From Candidatus Peribacteraceae bacterium (GTDB lineage Bacteria; Patescibacteriota; Gracilibacteria; Peribacterales; Peribacteraceae): a stretch of DNA of 36,658 nt. Where the stretch lies: positions 1 to 36,658 of the forward strand of contig JAQTSD010000013.1 in NCBI GenBank assembly GCA_028711445.1. The letters are read 5' to 3'. Shown here piece after piece: positions 15,296 through 24,200 of this stretch. The translations under genes were made by a program, and so were the position numbers. The notes under the pieces were generated by a model that ran no database searches, had not been told where the DNA came from, and saw nothing but the letters and a program-made list of their open reading frames with translations. Each line of letters starts with the position of its first letter. Position 1 is the first letter of the stretch.

Positions 15296-18028
15296 ATGCA
15301 GTGGAATGAATTCCGCACGCATATTCGGCACCTTTCCGCCGCCGATCAGGAGCGCGTGCGCTCTGCCTTCGGACTCGGCATGGAGCTGCACCGGAATCAA
15401 CTCCGCAAATCGGGGGCTCCCTACTTCACTCACCCGCTCGCGACGGCCGACATGCTCGCCGATATGGGGGCGGATGCCGATTCGCTGATTGCCGCTCTCC
15501 TTCACGACACCATCGAAGATACCCCATTCACTGTAGAAGATGTACGAGCACAATTCGGCCCGATCGTTGCCGATCTTATCGACGGCGTAACAAAGCTCAT
15601 GCCTGAAGATGTCTCCGGGCATCCAACCCTCGATGATCGTATCGAAACACTTCGCAAGATCTTCACGCTCTTGAAGAAAGACGTACGTATCGTCGTCCTC
15701 AAGCTCGTCGACCGCCTCCACAACATGCAAACCGTGGAGTTTGTTTCTCCGGAGAGACAGGAAGCCCTCGCCAGAGAAACATGTGAGGTCTATGTGAAAA
15801 TCGCAGACCGCCTCTGTATGCAGGAGCTGCGCGATGAACTCGAAGAGTACTGCCTGAGCGTCCTCGAACCGGAACTCTTGCAACAGCTCAAGGCACTGCG
15901 AAAGCAGAATGAGCCACAGGGAAAGAAGATCGCCAAGGAGATGCAAAGGGCCCTCGCAAAGATCGCACCACACGATCTTCCTGTCGAGACACTCTTTGAA
16001 CAGAAGGCTTGGGAGACCTTGCGAGAACAAACGACCATCGGTGGCATTGCTGCAACCGGCCTCTCCACACACACGGTGGTCTTCCTTACCAACTCCTCCG
16101 ACGAATGTTATCGCATGCTTGGCTTGCTCCATGACCTCTGGCAACAGGAGATGCTCTCCTTCGAGGATTTCATCAATCACCCACAGATCAACGGTTATCA
16201 GGGGCTCCACACAACCGTCATCCTCGAAGACGGCACTCGTGTTCGCTGCAAGATCCGCACGCACGAAATGCATACATATGCCCGCAAGGGCATTGCCACG
16301 AAGTGCTTCGACAGTGAATCAGCTGGCCTAGTCACCTATCTCCCCTGGACCGAACACATCTCTACTCTCTCAAAGGACTCCGAAGACCGCAGCGAACAAT
16401 TTTGGGAGAGTCTCAAGAGTGACATTCTTCGCGAATCCATCACCATTCACGGGCCGAACGATATCGTAAAACTGCTTCCTACGGGCACCACGGCTCTTGA
16501 TGCCATCTTCTATCTTTTCGAAGAAAAAGGTCTTACCACCCAAGACGTATTCATCAACGGAACGAAGGTCCCTTTCTACGAGGGATTATCGAATGGCTGC
16601 AGTGTGAGCGCCACGTTTGCGGATGAGCCGCAAGTTGAACTCTCTTGGCTCCAGAATGTGCAAACAGGCATTGCAGCCGCTTTCATTCGACAGGGCCTTG
16701 CGCAAGTCCCGGAAAATCAGAAGATACTATTGGGGAAAAACCTCCTTGAACATGCTGTGCGCGCATACGCAAAAGTGGAATGGAGTGAACTGGAAACCGC
16801 CTCCCTCTTACAACATCTCTCTGCTCTCGGTATTTCTTCGTTCGAAACTCTTTATGAGCAGATCGCAGAAGGGAAGATCCAAGCAGAGAGGGCCGCTCGT
16901 TCCCTCTTCCCGGAACACAAATCTCGTAAACCGTTATCGGAGAAAAGACGTTGGAATCTCTCTGTACGATTCCCGACGGCATTGACAGACGTGGTCAACA
17001 AGGCCACGAGAGTCGGCGTTCCACGCTCTCTCTCCTTCCGTCATCTGAACGGAGACTGTCAGATCACTGCTGACTACAATCTCTCCGCCGAACAATCACA
17101 GGAAATGCAAACACTTCTGAGAACCATTCTCCCGGACGAACGCTGGTCATTGGTCCCGAGAACGGCATTGTGTATATCCATCGCCGCCGCCTTCATCCTT
17201 ATTATCCTGTGGGGTCTCGATCCGGTCTTCGCCCACCTGCTCCTCTGGAACTCCACCATTTCCCCCCCAGACCTCACTTTCATCCGCTTCGTTACCCTGT
17301 TTATCGCTACAACGATCCTCTATGGACTGCAAAGCAGATTTACGAAACAGAAGCTCAAACCCCTTTCCCCCCGCCATCCCGCTCTCGTCACCTCCGCTCT
17401 CGCACTCTTCCTTACGGCGTTCTGCTCTTACCTCGCCTTGGAACTCATCTCTCCAACCCAGTACATCCTCTTCATCATCGAAGGACTCATTGTCATTGTC
17501 CTGTTGCGCAGCATCGCCATGCGTACCACTCGGTGGTGGAAACTTCATATTTCGTTCCTCCTCCTCACGCTGGGCATCACCCTCCTCATTGTCATGCAAG
17601 GGACTTCTCCCTTGGGCCTCCTCTATGCTGCCGTCAGCTCACTCGGATTCGCCCTCTACTCGGAAGTAAGCGCGCGGTATCAACGTGGAACGATTCATGC
17701 CCGCTATCCCGCCTTCCTCTTCTGGCTCTCCATCATCGGGATGCCATTTGTATTGCTTCTCCTCCCGTTCACCACTCTCCGCATCCTTCCCGCAGGCGAT
17801 TTGTTACGAAGCATCCTGTTCGCCATCGTGTTCTCGGTGCTCCCGTACGGTCTCTACTACGAATCCATGCGTCGCATGAAGAGCGACCTGCTCGACCGTG
17901 CGCTGCCTTTCGTCTGTCTCTCTACGATCATCGGTGAAGCGATCTCTACACAATCATTCACTCCATTCATAGCCACCCCGCTGCTCGTCGTGTTCCTGTG
18001 GTACTACTCCGCAGCCACACGCTCATAG
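15296..18028 (+). CDS. RelA/SpoT homologue (HD hydrolase, degenerate synthetase, TGS) fused to a 10-TM EamA/DMT domain
   Basis: One uninterrupted frame gives 910 residues. The N-terminal HD hydrolase (about 1-200) is complete: H46 (YFTHP), H70-D71 and E74-D75 (LLHDTIED), and D139 (KLVDRLHNM), as needed for Mn-dependent ppGpp hydrolysis. The synthetase part (about 230-350) keeps the C-terminal motif NGYQGLHTTVI and KIRTHEMHTYA but lacks the upstream ATP-binding and catalytic stretch, so it is probably hydrolase-only. A TGS domain (381-445) and a helical domain follow. Residues about 620-910 contain roughly ten membrane helices with the repeated pattern of EamA/DMT transporters (SSLGFALYSEVSARY; VLPYGLYYESMRRM). 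RSH proteins are normally soluble and end in ACT domains. The gene follows a Nudix gene and overlaps the opposing gene end by 6 bp. Confidence 0.9.
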   Translation: MQWNEFRTHIRHLSAADQERVRSAFGLGMELHRNQLRKSGAPYFTHPLATADMLADMGADADSLIAALLHDTIEDTPFTVEDVRAQFGPIVADLIDGVTKLMPEDVSGHPTLDDRIETLRKIFTLLKKDVRIVVLKLVDRLHNMQTVEFVSPERQEALARETCEVYVKIADRLCMQELRDELEEYCLSVLEPELLQQLKALRKQNEPQGKKIAKEMQRALAKIAPHDLPVETLFEQKAWETLREQTTIGGIAATGLSTHTVVFLTNSSDECYRMLGLLHDLWQQEMLSFEDFINHPQINGYQGLHTTVILEDGTRVRCKIRTHEMHTYARKGIATKCFDSESAGLVTYLPWTEHISTLSKDSEDRSEQFWESLKSDILRESITIHGPNDIVKLLPTGTTALDAIFYLFEEKGLTTQDVFINGTKVPFYEGLSNGCSVSATFADEPQVELSWLQNVQTGIAAAFIRQGLAQVPENQKILLGKNLLEHAVRAYAKVEWSELETASLLQHLSALGISSFETLYEQIAEGKIQAERAARSLFPEHKSRKPLSEKRRWNLSVRFPTALTDVVNKATRVGVPRSLSFRHLNGDCQITADYNLSAEQSQEMQTLLRTILPDERWSLVPRTALCISIAAAFILIILWGLDPVFAHLLLWNSTISPPDLTFIRFVTLFIATTILYGLQSRFTKQKLKPLSPRHPALVTSALALFLTAFCSYLALELISPTQYILFIIEGLIVIVLLRSIAMRTTRWWKLHISFLLLTLGITLLIVMQGTSPLGLLYAAVSSLGFALYSEVSARYQRGTIHARYPAFLFWLSIIGMPFVLLLLPFTTLRILPAGDLLRSILFAIVFSVLPYGLYYESMRRMKSDLLDRALPFVCLSTIIGEAISTQSFTPFIATPLLVVFLWYYSAATRS

Positions 18029-19084
18029 ATCATGCTGTGCCGCTCCCGTCTCGGCCTGCTGTAGGTCGGCAACGAGGACATTCCAATCCGTCTGAAGTGC
18101 GGGCCCGTTCGGATCGTCTGTAACGGGAGTATCGCACCCCTTCACGCGCCACCCAAAGAGGAACGGCAATCGCTTGCTCTTGCGATGCACAAGAACACTG
18201 ATGGTATTGTCGATTGTTTCATCTTCCTGAAGGGAATAGCGCGTCCCATCAGCTTCCCGTAATCCCGTTACCGAGAAGGTTCCCGCAAGCAGGTAACGAA
18301 CACGTGTCCGACCCTCTCTCCGTAAATCAAGGATGCGTTGAACCGCCGCCTCACGGGCAGCAGAAGCGAACCTCAGGTGCATGTACCCCTTCTCGGACGA
18401 GAGATCTTCCACCACGCCCGCGAGGGCCGGATTGCTGTGAATCTCATTGAGCCTGCGCTGGATGAGATCACCGCTCATGATAAGATCGCCACGCTGCTCA
18501 TCGGGAAGGAGTACCCGTGTAAATGCACTGCCACTCGTATCATCAATGAGAGGAATTTGAATATGAACATCTGCAGCGTACCTCGCTTCTTCCTGCTCCA
18601 TCGTTTGCGAATTGAGACGGCTCCCCTTCGCATGGGCGATCACCCAGTGTGGGTCGCGCAGGCGCGCTTCGATACATGCAGGAGTGTAATGCTTCAGGAA
18701 CCCCCCCTCTTCCTCCGCGATATGTTGAGCTGCGCGCAAGGCCTCTCTGTCACCACTCTTATGAAACCGACGGATGGCTGCGGCGAAGAACTCCCCCCGA
18801 TGCAATCCCTCATGCCGTCTATGCAGCTCCTCCACAGCCTCACTCAAACGCTGGCTACCGTCCATTTCCCCATGCAGATCGAACACCTCCGCAGAGAGGT
18901 CTGAAGCAATTGCGAAATGGATGCGATTTTCACGTATGCCTTGCTGGAGACGCTCCAAGATGTGTCTTTCCCTGTTACGTCGAGCGTCCTCGGCGCACAC
19001 GCGACGCATCTGGGTTTCCAGATTGGCAAGTGTGACCCGCTCGTCATCCCAATCCTGTGGATGATCGTCTGCAAAATCAGTCAT
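18023..19084 (-). CDS. Unknown soluble protein, 353 aa
   Basis: I do not recognise this protein. It has no signal peptide or membrane helix. The first half is highly charged and helical (LANLETQMRRVCAEDARRNR, EELHRRHEGLHRGEFFAAA), probably coiled-coil. The second half contains beta-strand-like segments (YAADVHIQIPLID, GYMHLRFASA, YLLAGTFSVTG, FLFGWRVKG). The 3' end overlaps the convergent RSH fusion stop by 6 bp. The start at ATG 19084 is supported by a TAAATT box 8 nt upstream. Base composition matches its neighbours. Confidence 0.7.
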   Translation of the reverse strand: MTDFADDHPQDWDDERVTLANLETQMRRVCAEDARRNRERHILERLQQGIRENRIHFAIASDLSAEVFDLHGEMDGSQRLSEAVEELHRRHEGLHRGEFFAAAIRRFHKSGDREALRAAQHIAEEEGGFLKHYTPACIEARLRDPHWVIAHAKGSRLNSQTMEQEEARYAADVHIQIPLIDDTSGSAFTRVLLPDEQRGDLIMSGDLIQRRLNEIHSNPALAGVVEDLSSEKGYMHLRFASAAREAAVQRILDLRREGRTRVRYLLAGTFSVTGLREADGTRYSLQEDETIDNTISVLVHRKSKRLPFLFGWRVKGCDTPVTDDPNGPALQTDWNVLVADLQQAETGAAQHDL

Positions 19085-19092
19085 AGAAGAAT

Positions 19093-19098
19093 AATTTA
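19093..19098 (-). promoter_or_regulatory. -10 box for leaderless gene 18023-19084
   Basis: TAAATT on the minus strand ends 8 nt before ATG 19084, the same geometry as at the Nudix, RSH and GT-C-like genes. Confidence 0.4.
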
Positions 19099-19177
19099 TG
19101 AAAAATGCAACAACATAAAATTACGGGAGTGCACCATACCAATCTCCATAAAGAAAGCAAGAAATATTTCGGCTCTT

Positions 19178-19819
19178 TTATCGCGCTATCTCTCTGAACT
19201 GCGCTTCAATCTCCGCGGACTTCGCTGCAACATCCGCAAGAATCCTCCCTAGCTCACCTTGTCGAAGAGCAATCATGAGAAGCTCGACTCTCTTCTGAAC
19301 ATCCTCAGGCACCAGTGTGATTCGCAGCTTTTCGTTAGGACTGGTCTGCAGAAACCTTATGGCCTCTTCCTCTGCCAACGGCCAAGCGACAGCCAAGGCC
19401 AGCTTATCTGCAACAGACTTAACACCCTGATGCACATTAGACAATTCGGCGGTACGCATGGCTTGTGCGATAAGCATGCGATACTCCATGCTCAATAAAA
19501 AGCTCTTGGCCTTTTCTTTGAAATACCCAATAACATGTGCGAGCTCCGGCCTGCGCATCGCGCGTTGGATGTCACTATCCGACGGACCACTGCCCACTGA
19601 CATGTCATCCAAGACCTCTTGAGACGCTATCGTCCTCTCTCCGGGATTCAATCTCAGTTCTGTCACCGTCCTCGCTGGATCCTCATCACCCCCCCGGCTA
19701 AACGAGGACGAGGATGCCAGAACTCTATCGACCGCGCGCACGTCGGTGATAGCCCTGTTGGGGCTCATATGCGCAGCTCCTGCTCCGTAGCCGATGCATC
19801 TATCGTCGAGTGAAGACAT
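19178..19819 (-). CDS. Unknown soluble protein, 213 aa
   Basis: I do not recognise this protein. The N-terminal 90 residues are low-complexity and probably disordered (SSSSFSRGGDEDP). The C-terminal part is mostly helical (FKEKAKSFLLSMEYRMLIAQ, VADKLALAVAWPLAEEEAIRF, RVELLMIALRQGEL). No membrane segment or catalytic motif is seen. It lies 93 bp upstream of the 18023-19084 gene on the same strand, so the two could be expressed together, although the latter appears to have its own promoter. AGGA lies 5 nt before ATG 19819 and may act as a weak ribosome site. Confidence 0.65.
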   Translation of the reverse strand: MSSLDDRCIGYGAGAAHMSPNRAITDVRAVDRVLASSSSFSRGGDEDPARTVTELRLNPGERTIASQEVLDDMSVGSGPSDSDIQRAMRRPELAHVIGYFKEKAKSFLLSMEYRMLIAQAMRTAELSNVHQGVKSVADKLALAVAWPLAEEEAIRFLQTSPNEKLRITLVPEDVQKRVELLMIALRQGELGRILADVAAKSAEIEAQFREIAR

Positions 19820-19926
19820 AAGATTCCTAAGCTCTCACAGCTTGGCTTTTGCAAGCAATAAAGTCAATCTGATGCTCCGGAAAATGCACATGGCTCCGTT
19901 GGCATGCGTAAGCAAAAAAATCCTCG

Positions 19927-21144
19927 CTACTTCCTCTCCCGAAGATAGAACGGGATCTGATGCGTGATCAGATCGTGCTGGAAAGCAATGAGTCGTGCCA
20001 CACTCCGCTCGCTCACCCATTCCGTCCCGCGATGCGCGTCTCCGCCGATGGGGGCAACCTCGGCGATAGGAATTCCCAGATCCGCAAGGACATTGGTATC
20101 CGCCGTCGAGAGGCCACCCGCAAGCTGGTGGCTGCCGTAAACCCTGTCGACACTTGGAAGCACGATCCTCTGCAAAAGCGGATCCTGTGGCGACGTACGG
20201 AACGGATTGTATGAACGCATGCTTCCGCTCCGCTGCACAAGCGTGTACTGAATGCCCAATCGCGCCCAGTTCTTCGTTTCAGCTAATCGCGCAGCACAAT
20301 CCTGCTGCCACCTGAAGGCCTCTTCGACCGTGGACTCCGGCACCAACCACTGCCGAAATCCCCAAGATGCCTCTGCCGTCAGCGACGCATAATCACTGTC
20401 TTCTGCATGTAATCGCGTTGTACGCAGACACTCCGATCCACAGTGCTTATCCGTCCTCTCGGCACGAGCAAACTGCTCGAAGAAATGATTCTGCATCTCC
20501 CGAGCGGCATCCGGTGCATTGGGTGCTTCATCATTATAGCCATGACCTTCCGGAACCGAGACAGTGACTGCCGTTTTCAGATTCCCTCTACGGGCGATCA
20601 CCACGCTCTTCGGCGCATCGCACTCGTACCCGCGATAGGTCGTAATGTCCGACGAAAGGATGAGATGACAGCCATTTTTCAATCGCTCCCCCTCTCCGTC
20701 CACAAGTGCCTGCACTCCGGCGGAATTGGACTCCTCCGCAGAACTGAAGACGACTGTGAGCGTGACACCATCCGGAATGGTTGCCCGCTCGAGGATATCC
20801 AGAGCAATCATCACCTGCGACTTCATGTCGTACACTCCCACTCCACGCAATCGGTCAGCACCGATATCACGCTGCAAGTTATAATTGTTCTCCCAACCTT
20901 CCTTCCGTGGAACCGTGTCCACATGCACATAAAGGAGAAGGCCAAACTCACTTCCCGTCCCTTTCCTCACAATTAAATTCTGCCGATCTTGCCCCTGTCG
21001 GACGAGACGACACCCCTCAAACTGCTGACATCTGGTTTCGATGAATTCGAGAATGGGCTGCTCCCCGCCGGAGGGAGACGGGATGCACACGAGCCTCTTC
21101 AATGTTTCGAGTTGCCGTTCGTCGAGTTGCTCAGGAACGTGCAT
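19927..21144 (-). CDS. M20-family metallopeptidase (dipeptidase/deacylase type)
   Basis: The protein has 405 residues from ATG 21144. The two-zinc M20 fold is indicated by LLYVHVDTVP (first metal His and the catalytic Asp two residues on), GVGVYDMKSQVM (bridging Asp), VVFSSAEESNSAG (catalytic Glu-Glu) and the C-terminal metal His in GGDAHRGTEW. A dimerisation lid domain lies between about residues 185 and 300. M20 enzymes include peptidase T, ArgE, DapE and carboxypeptidases; the exact substrate is not evident. No signal peptide, so cytosolic. An upstream in-frame GTG at 21240 is rejected because TACAAT (21155-21160, minus strand) sits 10 nt before ATG 21144. The gene is divergent from ileS. 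Confidence 0.88.
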   Translation of the reverse strand: MHVPEQLDERQLETLKRLVCIPSPSGGEQPILEFIETRCQQFEGCRLVRQGQDRQNLIVRKGTGSEFGLLLYVHVDTVPRKEGWENNYNLQRDIGADRLRGVGVYDMKSQVMIALDILERATIPDGVTLTVVFSSAEESNSAGVQALVDGEGERLKNGCHLILSSDITTYRGYECDAPKSVVIARRGNLKTAVTVSVPEGHGYNDEAPNAPDAAREMQNHFFEQFARAERTDKHCGSECLRTTRLHAEDSDYASLTAEASWGFRQWLVPESTVEEAFRWQQDCAARLAETKNWARLGIQYTLVQRSGSMRSYNPFRTSPQDPLLQRIVLPSVDRVYGSHQLAGGLSTADTNVLADLGIPIAEVAPIGGDAHRGTEWVSERSVARLIAFQHDLITHQIPFYLRERK

Positions 21145-21154
21145 AAAGGGGTGG

Positions 21155-21160
21155 ATTGTA
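21155..21160 (-). promoter_or_regulatory. -10 box of the M20 peptidase gene
   Basis: TACAAT on the minus strand ends 10 nt before ATG 21144, predicting a leader of about 3 nt. Confidence 0.4.
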
Positions 21161-21235
21161 CCCCGAATACAGACCTGTCCAATCACTTGGCAGCGAATTC
21201 TCCCATCTGAAGTTTCCGAAATGCTTCCGACCGCA

Positions 21236-21241
21236 TACACT
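21236..21241 (+). promoter_or_regulatory. -10 box for leaderless ileS
   Basis: TACACT ends 7 nt before ATG 21249, so the message probably starts at the start codon. No T-box or other leader regulator can fit between this box and the gene. Confidence 0.45.
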
Positions 21242-21248
21242 TGGAACC

Positions 21249-24200
21249 ATGTTCGATCCCGTCGACCCGAGGCAGTCCCTGCCGGCCATGGAGCACGGCA
21301 TCCTCAAGTACTGGAAGGAGGAAGACACCTTCAAACGCTCGATTTCCAATCGCGACCCAGCCGATGCTTTCAGCTTCTTCGACGGACCACCGTTCGCCAC
21401 AGGCCTGCCCCACTACGGCCACCTGCTTGCCGGCACGATCAAAGACGTCATCCCCCGCTATCAGACGATGCGTGGCAAAAGGGTGGAACGGCGATTCGGC
21501 TGGGACTGCCACGGGCTGCCCGTCGAGAACCTCATCGAGAAGGAGGAGAAGATCGCCTCCCATAAGCAGATCCACGAAATGGGCATCGGCGCGTTCAACC
21601 GTCTCTGTGCCCAATCTGTGCAACGCTTCACGAAGGAGTGGCGCGAGGTCGTCGAACGTATGGGACGGTGGGTGGACATGGACAATGACTACCGGACGAT
21701 GGATCCGGACTACATGGAATCCATCTGGTGGGTGTTCTCGGAACTGCATAGGAAAGGACTGGTCTACGAAGGGTACAAGCCGATGTACATCTGTCCCCGA
21801 TGCGCCACACCCTTGAGCAATTTTGAAGTGACGCAGGGCTACCGGGATCGGACCGACCTGTCCGTCATCGTGACTTTCCCTCTGAAGGACGATCCGAAGA
21901 CCACTCTCCTCGCTTGGACAACCACCCCTTGGTCACTCCCGGGAAACATGTGGCTCGCGATCGGCAGACATATCGAGTACTCGCTCGTGGAGTCGGAGGG
22001 TAAGCGTTACATCCTCGCCCGAAAGCAGGTGGATCAGGTGTTCAAAGGGAAAGCATTCCAAATCATCGACACTGTGGAACCGAAGGATCTGACGGGGAAA
22101 GCATATGAGCCACTCTTCCCCTACTTCGTTGGCAAACCGAGCAGCAAAAAGAGGCCGAAGGAAACCTACGGCGACCGCGTCTTCAAGATCGTGATGTACG
22201 ACGATGTAGAAGTTTCCGATGCTGAAGGAACGGGCATCGTTCATGCCACGTCCTGCCTGGGTGAAGACAGTTACCGCATCGCCGTGGGAGAGGACGTGGA
22301 TGTCGTGTGGCACCTCGGTATCGATGGCATTTTTTCCAGCGACGTGACGGACTTCGCCGGCATGCAAGCCAAACCAGAAGGAAAAGACCCGCAAGCGACC
22401 GATCGAGTCATCATCGCCAAGCTGAAAGAGCGGGGAAGGATGTTCTCCTCCTTCAGCTTCACGCACAGCTACCCGCATTGCTGGCGCTGCGATACCCCTC
22501 TTCTTCCCTACACCACCTCTTCATGGTTCGTGAACGTCGAAAAGATCAAGGAGCGGCTTCTCAAGGCCAATGCGAGAACGGAATGGGTGCCTTCTCACGT
22601 ACGTGACGGGCGCTTCGGCAAGTGGCTCGAGAATGCTCGCGACTGGGCAGTCTCGAGAAATCGCTTCTGGGGGACGCCGCTTCCCATCTGGCGCTGCTCG
22701 AAGTCGGGAGAAATCGCAGTGATCACGAGTCGCAACGAACTCATGGCACACGCTCCTCAGCGTTTCACGAAAGTCACCGTGCTGCGCCACGGTGAGAGCG
22801 AGGGGAACCTCATCCCCGTATACCAAGGAAACGTTCCCGGCACCTCGCTGACAGCACGCGGGAAAAAACAGGCAAAGGAAACGGGCCGAGCCCTTGCCGG
22901 AGAGGAAATCTCGGTCATCTATGCCTCTCCTCTCGATCGCACGCAGCAGACGGCAAAACAGATCGCCGAAGCGACCGATGCTCCGGTGGTCACGGATGAC
23001 CGTCTGCGCGAGGTGGCGTTCGGCTCCTACGAAGGGAAGACCGTCGATTTTTCGGATCTCTCTCTCGTGAAAGCACGGCGAGCTCACAAACTGCAGCAGA
23101 GCGCCCCCGAGAGCATCTACCACTTTCCGGGGATGGAGACGTGGCAGGACGTGCAGGTACGCATCTCCAGCTTCTTAACTGAGATCCTACCGAAACACCG
23201 CGGGCAACACATCGTCATCGTCACGCACGCGGACCCACTGCTGAATATCCGCCACGTCTTCACGAAAGAGGATCCTGTGAAACTTTCGCACCGCCCCTAC
23301 CCCGTCTACGCCGATCCTCACACATTTTTCTTCGATCACACGACGCAGTCGCAGCTCGACCTGCACCGGGAGACCGTGGACTCGATCATGTGGAAAGCGT
23401 CGGATGGCGGGAACATGGAGCGCATCGGCGAAGTCTTCGATTGCTGGTTCGAGTCGGGCTCCATGCCCTATGCTCAATCACACTTCCCATTCGAATCCGA
23501 AGCTTCAAGTCCTCATTCCAAAACTCCACATTCCCTTCCTCCCGGTTTCCCCGCCGACTTCATCGCGGAAGGCATGGACCAGACGCGCGGTTGGTTCTAC
23601 ACGCTCATGGTGCTCTCGACCGCGCTCTTCGAGCAGCCGGCGTTTCAGCACTGCGTGGTGAACGGCATCGTGCTCGCTGAAGATGGGAAGAAGATGAGCA
23701 AGCGCCTCAAAAACTATCCTGAACCGATGGAGCTTGTCGAGAAGTACGGCGCGGACGCGGTGCGCTTCACCCTCATGAGCTCGCCAGCCGTGCGCGGCGA
23801 GGACCTGCGTTTCTCAGGCAAACTCGTGGAGGAGAGCGTGCGAAGCGTGCTGCTGCCACTGTGGAACGTCTACAGCTTCTTCGTGACGTATGCGAATGCC
23901 GCAAAATTTGAACCGGTTGAGAACCGCAAGCACTCGACTCACCCCCTCGACCGCTGGATCCGCGCGGAGATGCAGGATCTCTGTAACCGCATGACCGAGC
24001 AGCTTGACCGCTACGATCTCTCTGCCACATGCGCTGAGCTCCATGAGACGATCGATGCTCTCACGAACTGGTACGTCCGCCTGTCGCGTCGCCGATTCGC
24101 CGGCAAAGCGAGTATCGATGCCCCCGACGCGAGCTACACCTCGGAGATGGAAGCGGACGAGGAAGACCGGCTCTCTGCACTCTCAACGCTCTACGACGTT

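Noticed and set aside
15191-16273. 360-residue minus-strand open frame
   Set aside because: It is antisense to the RSH HD and synthetase region, whose catalytic motifs are clear on the plus strand.
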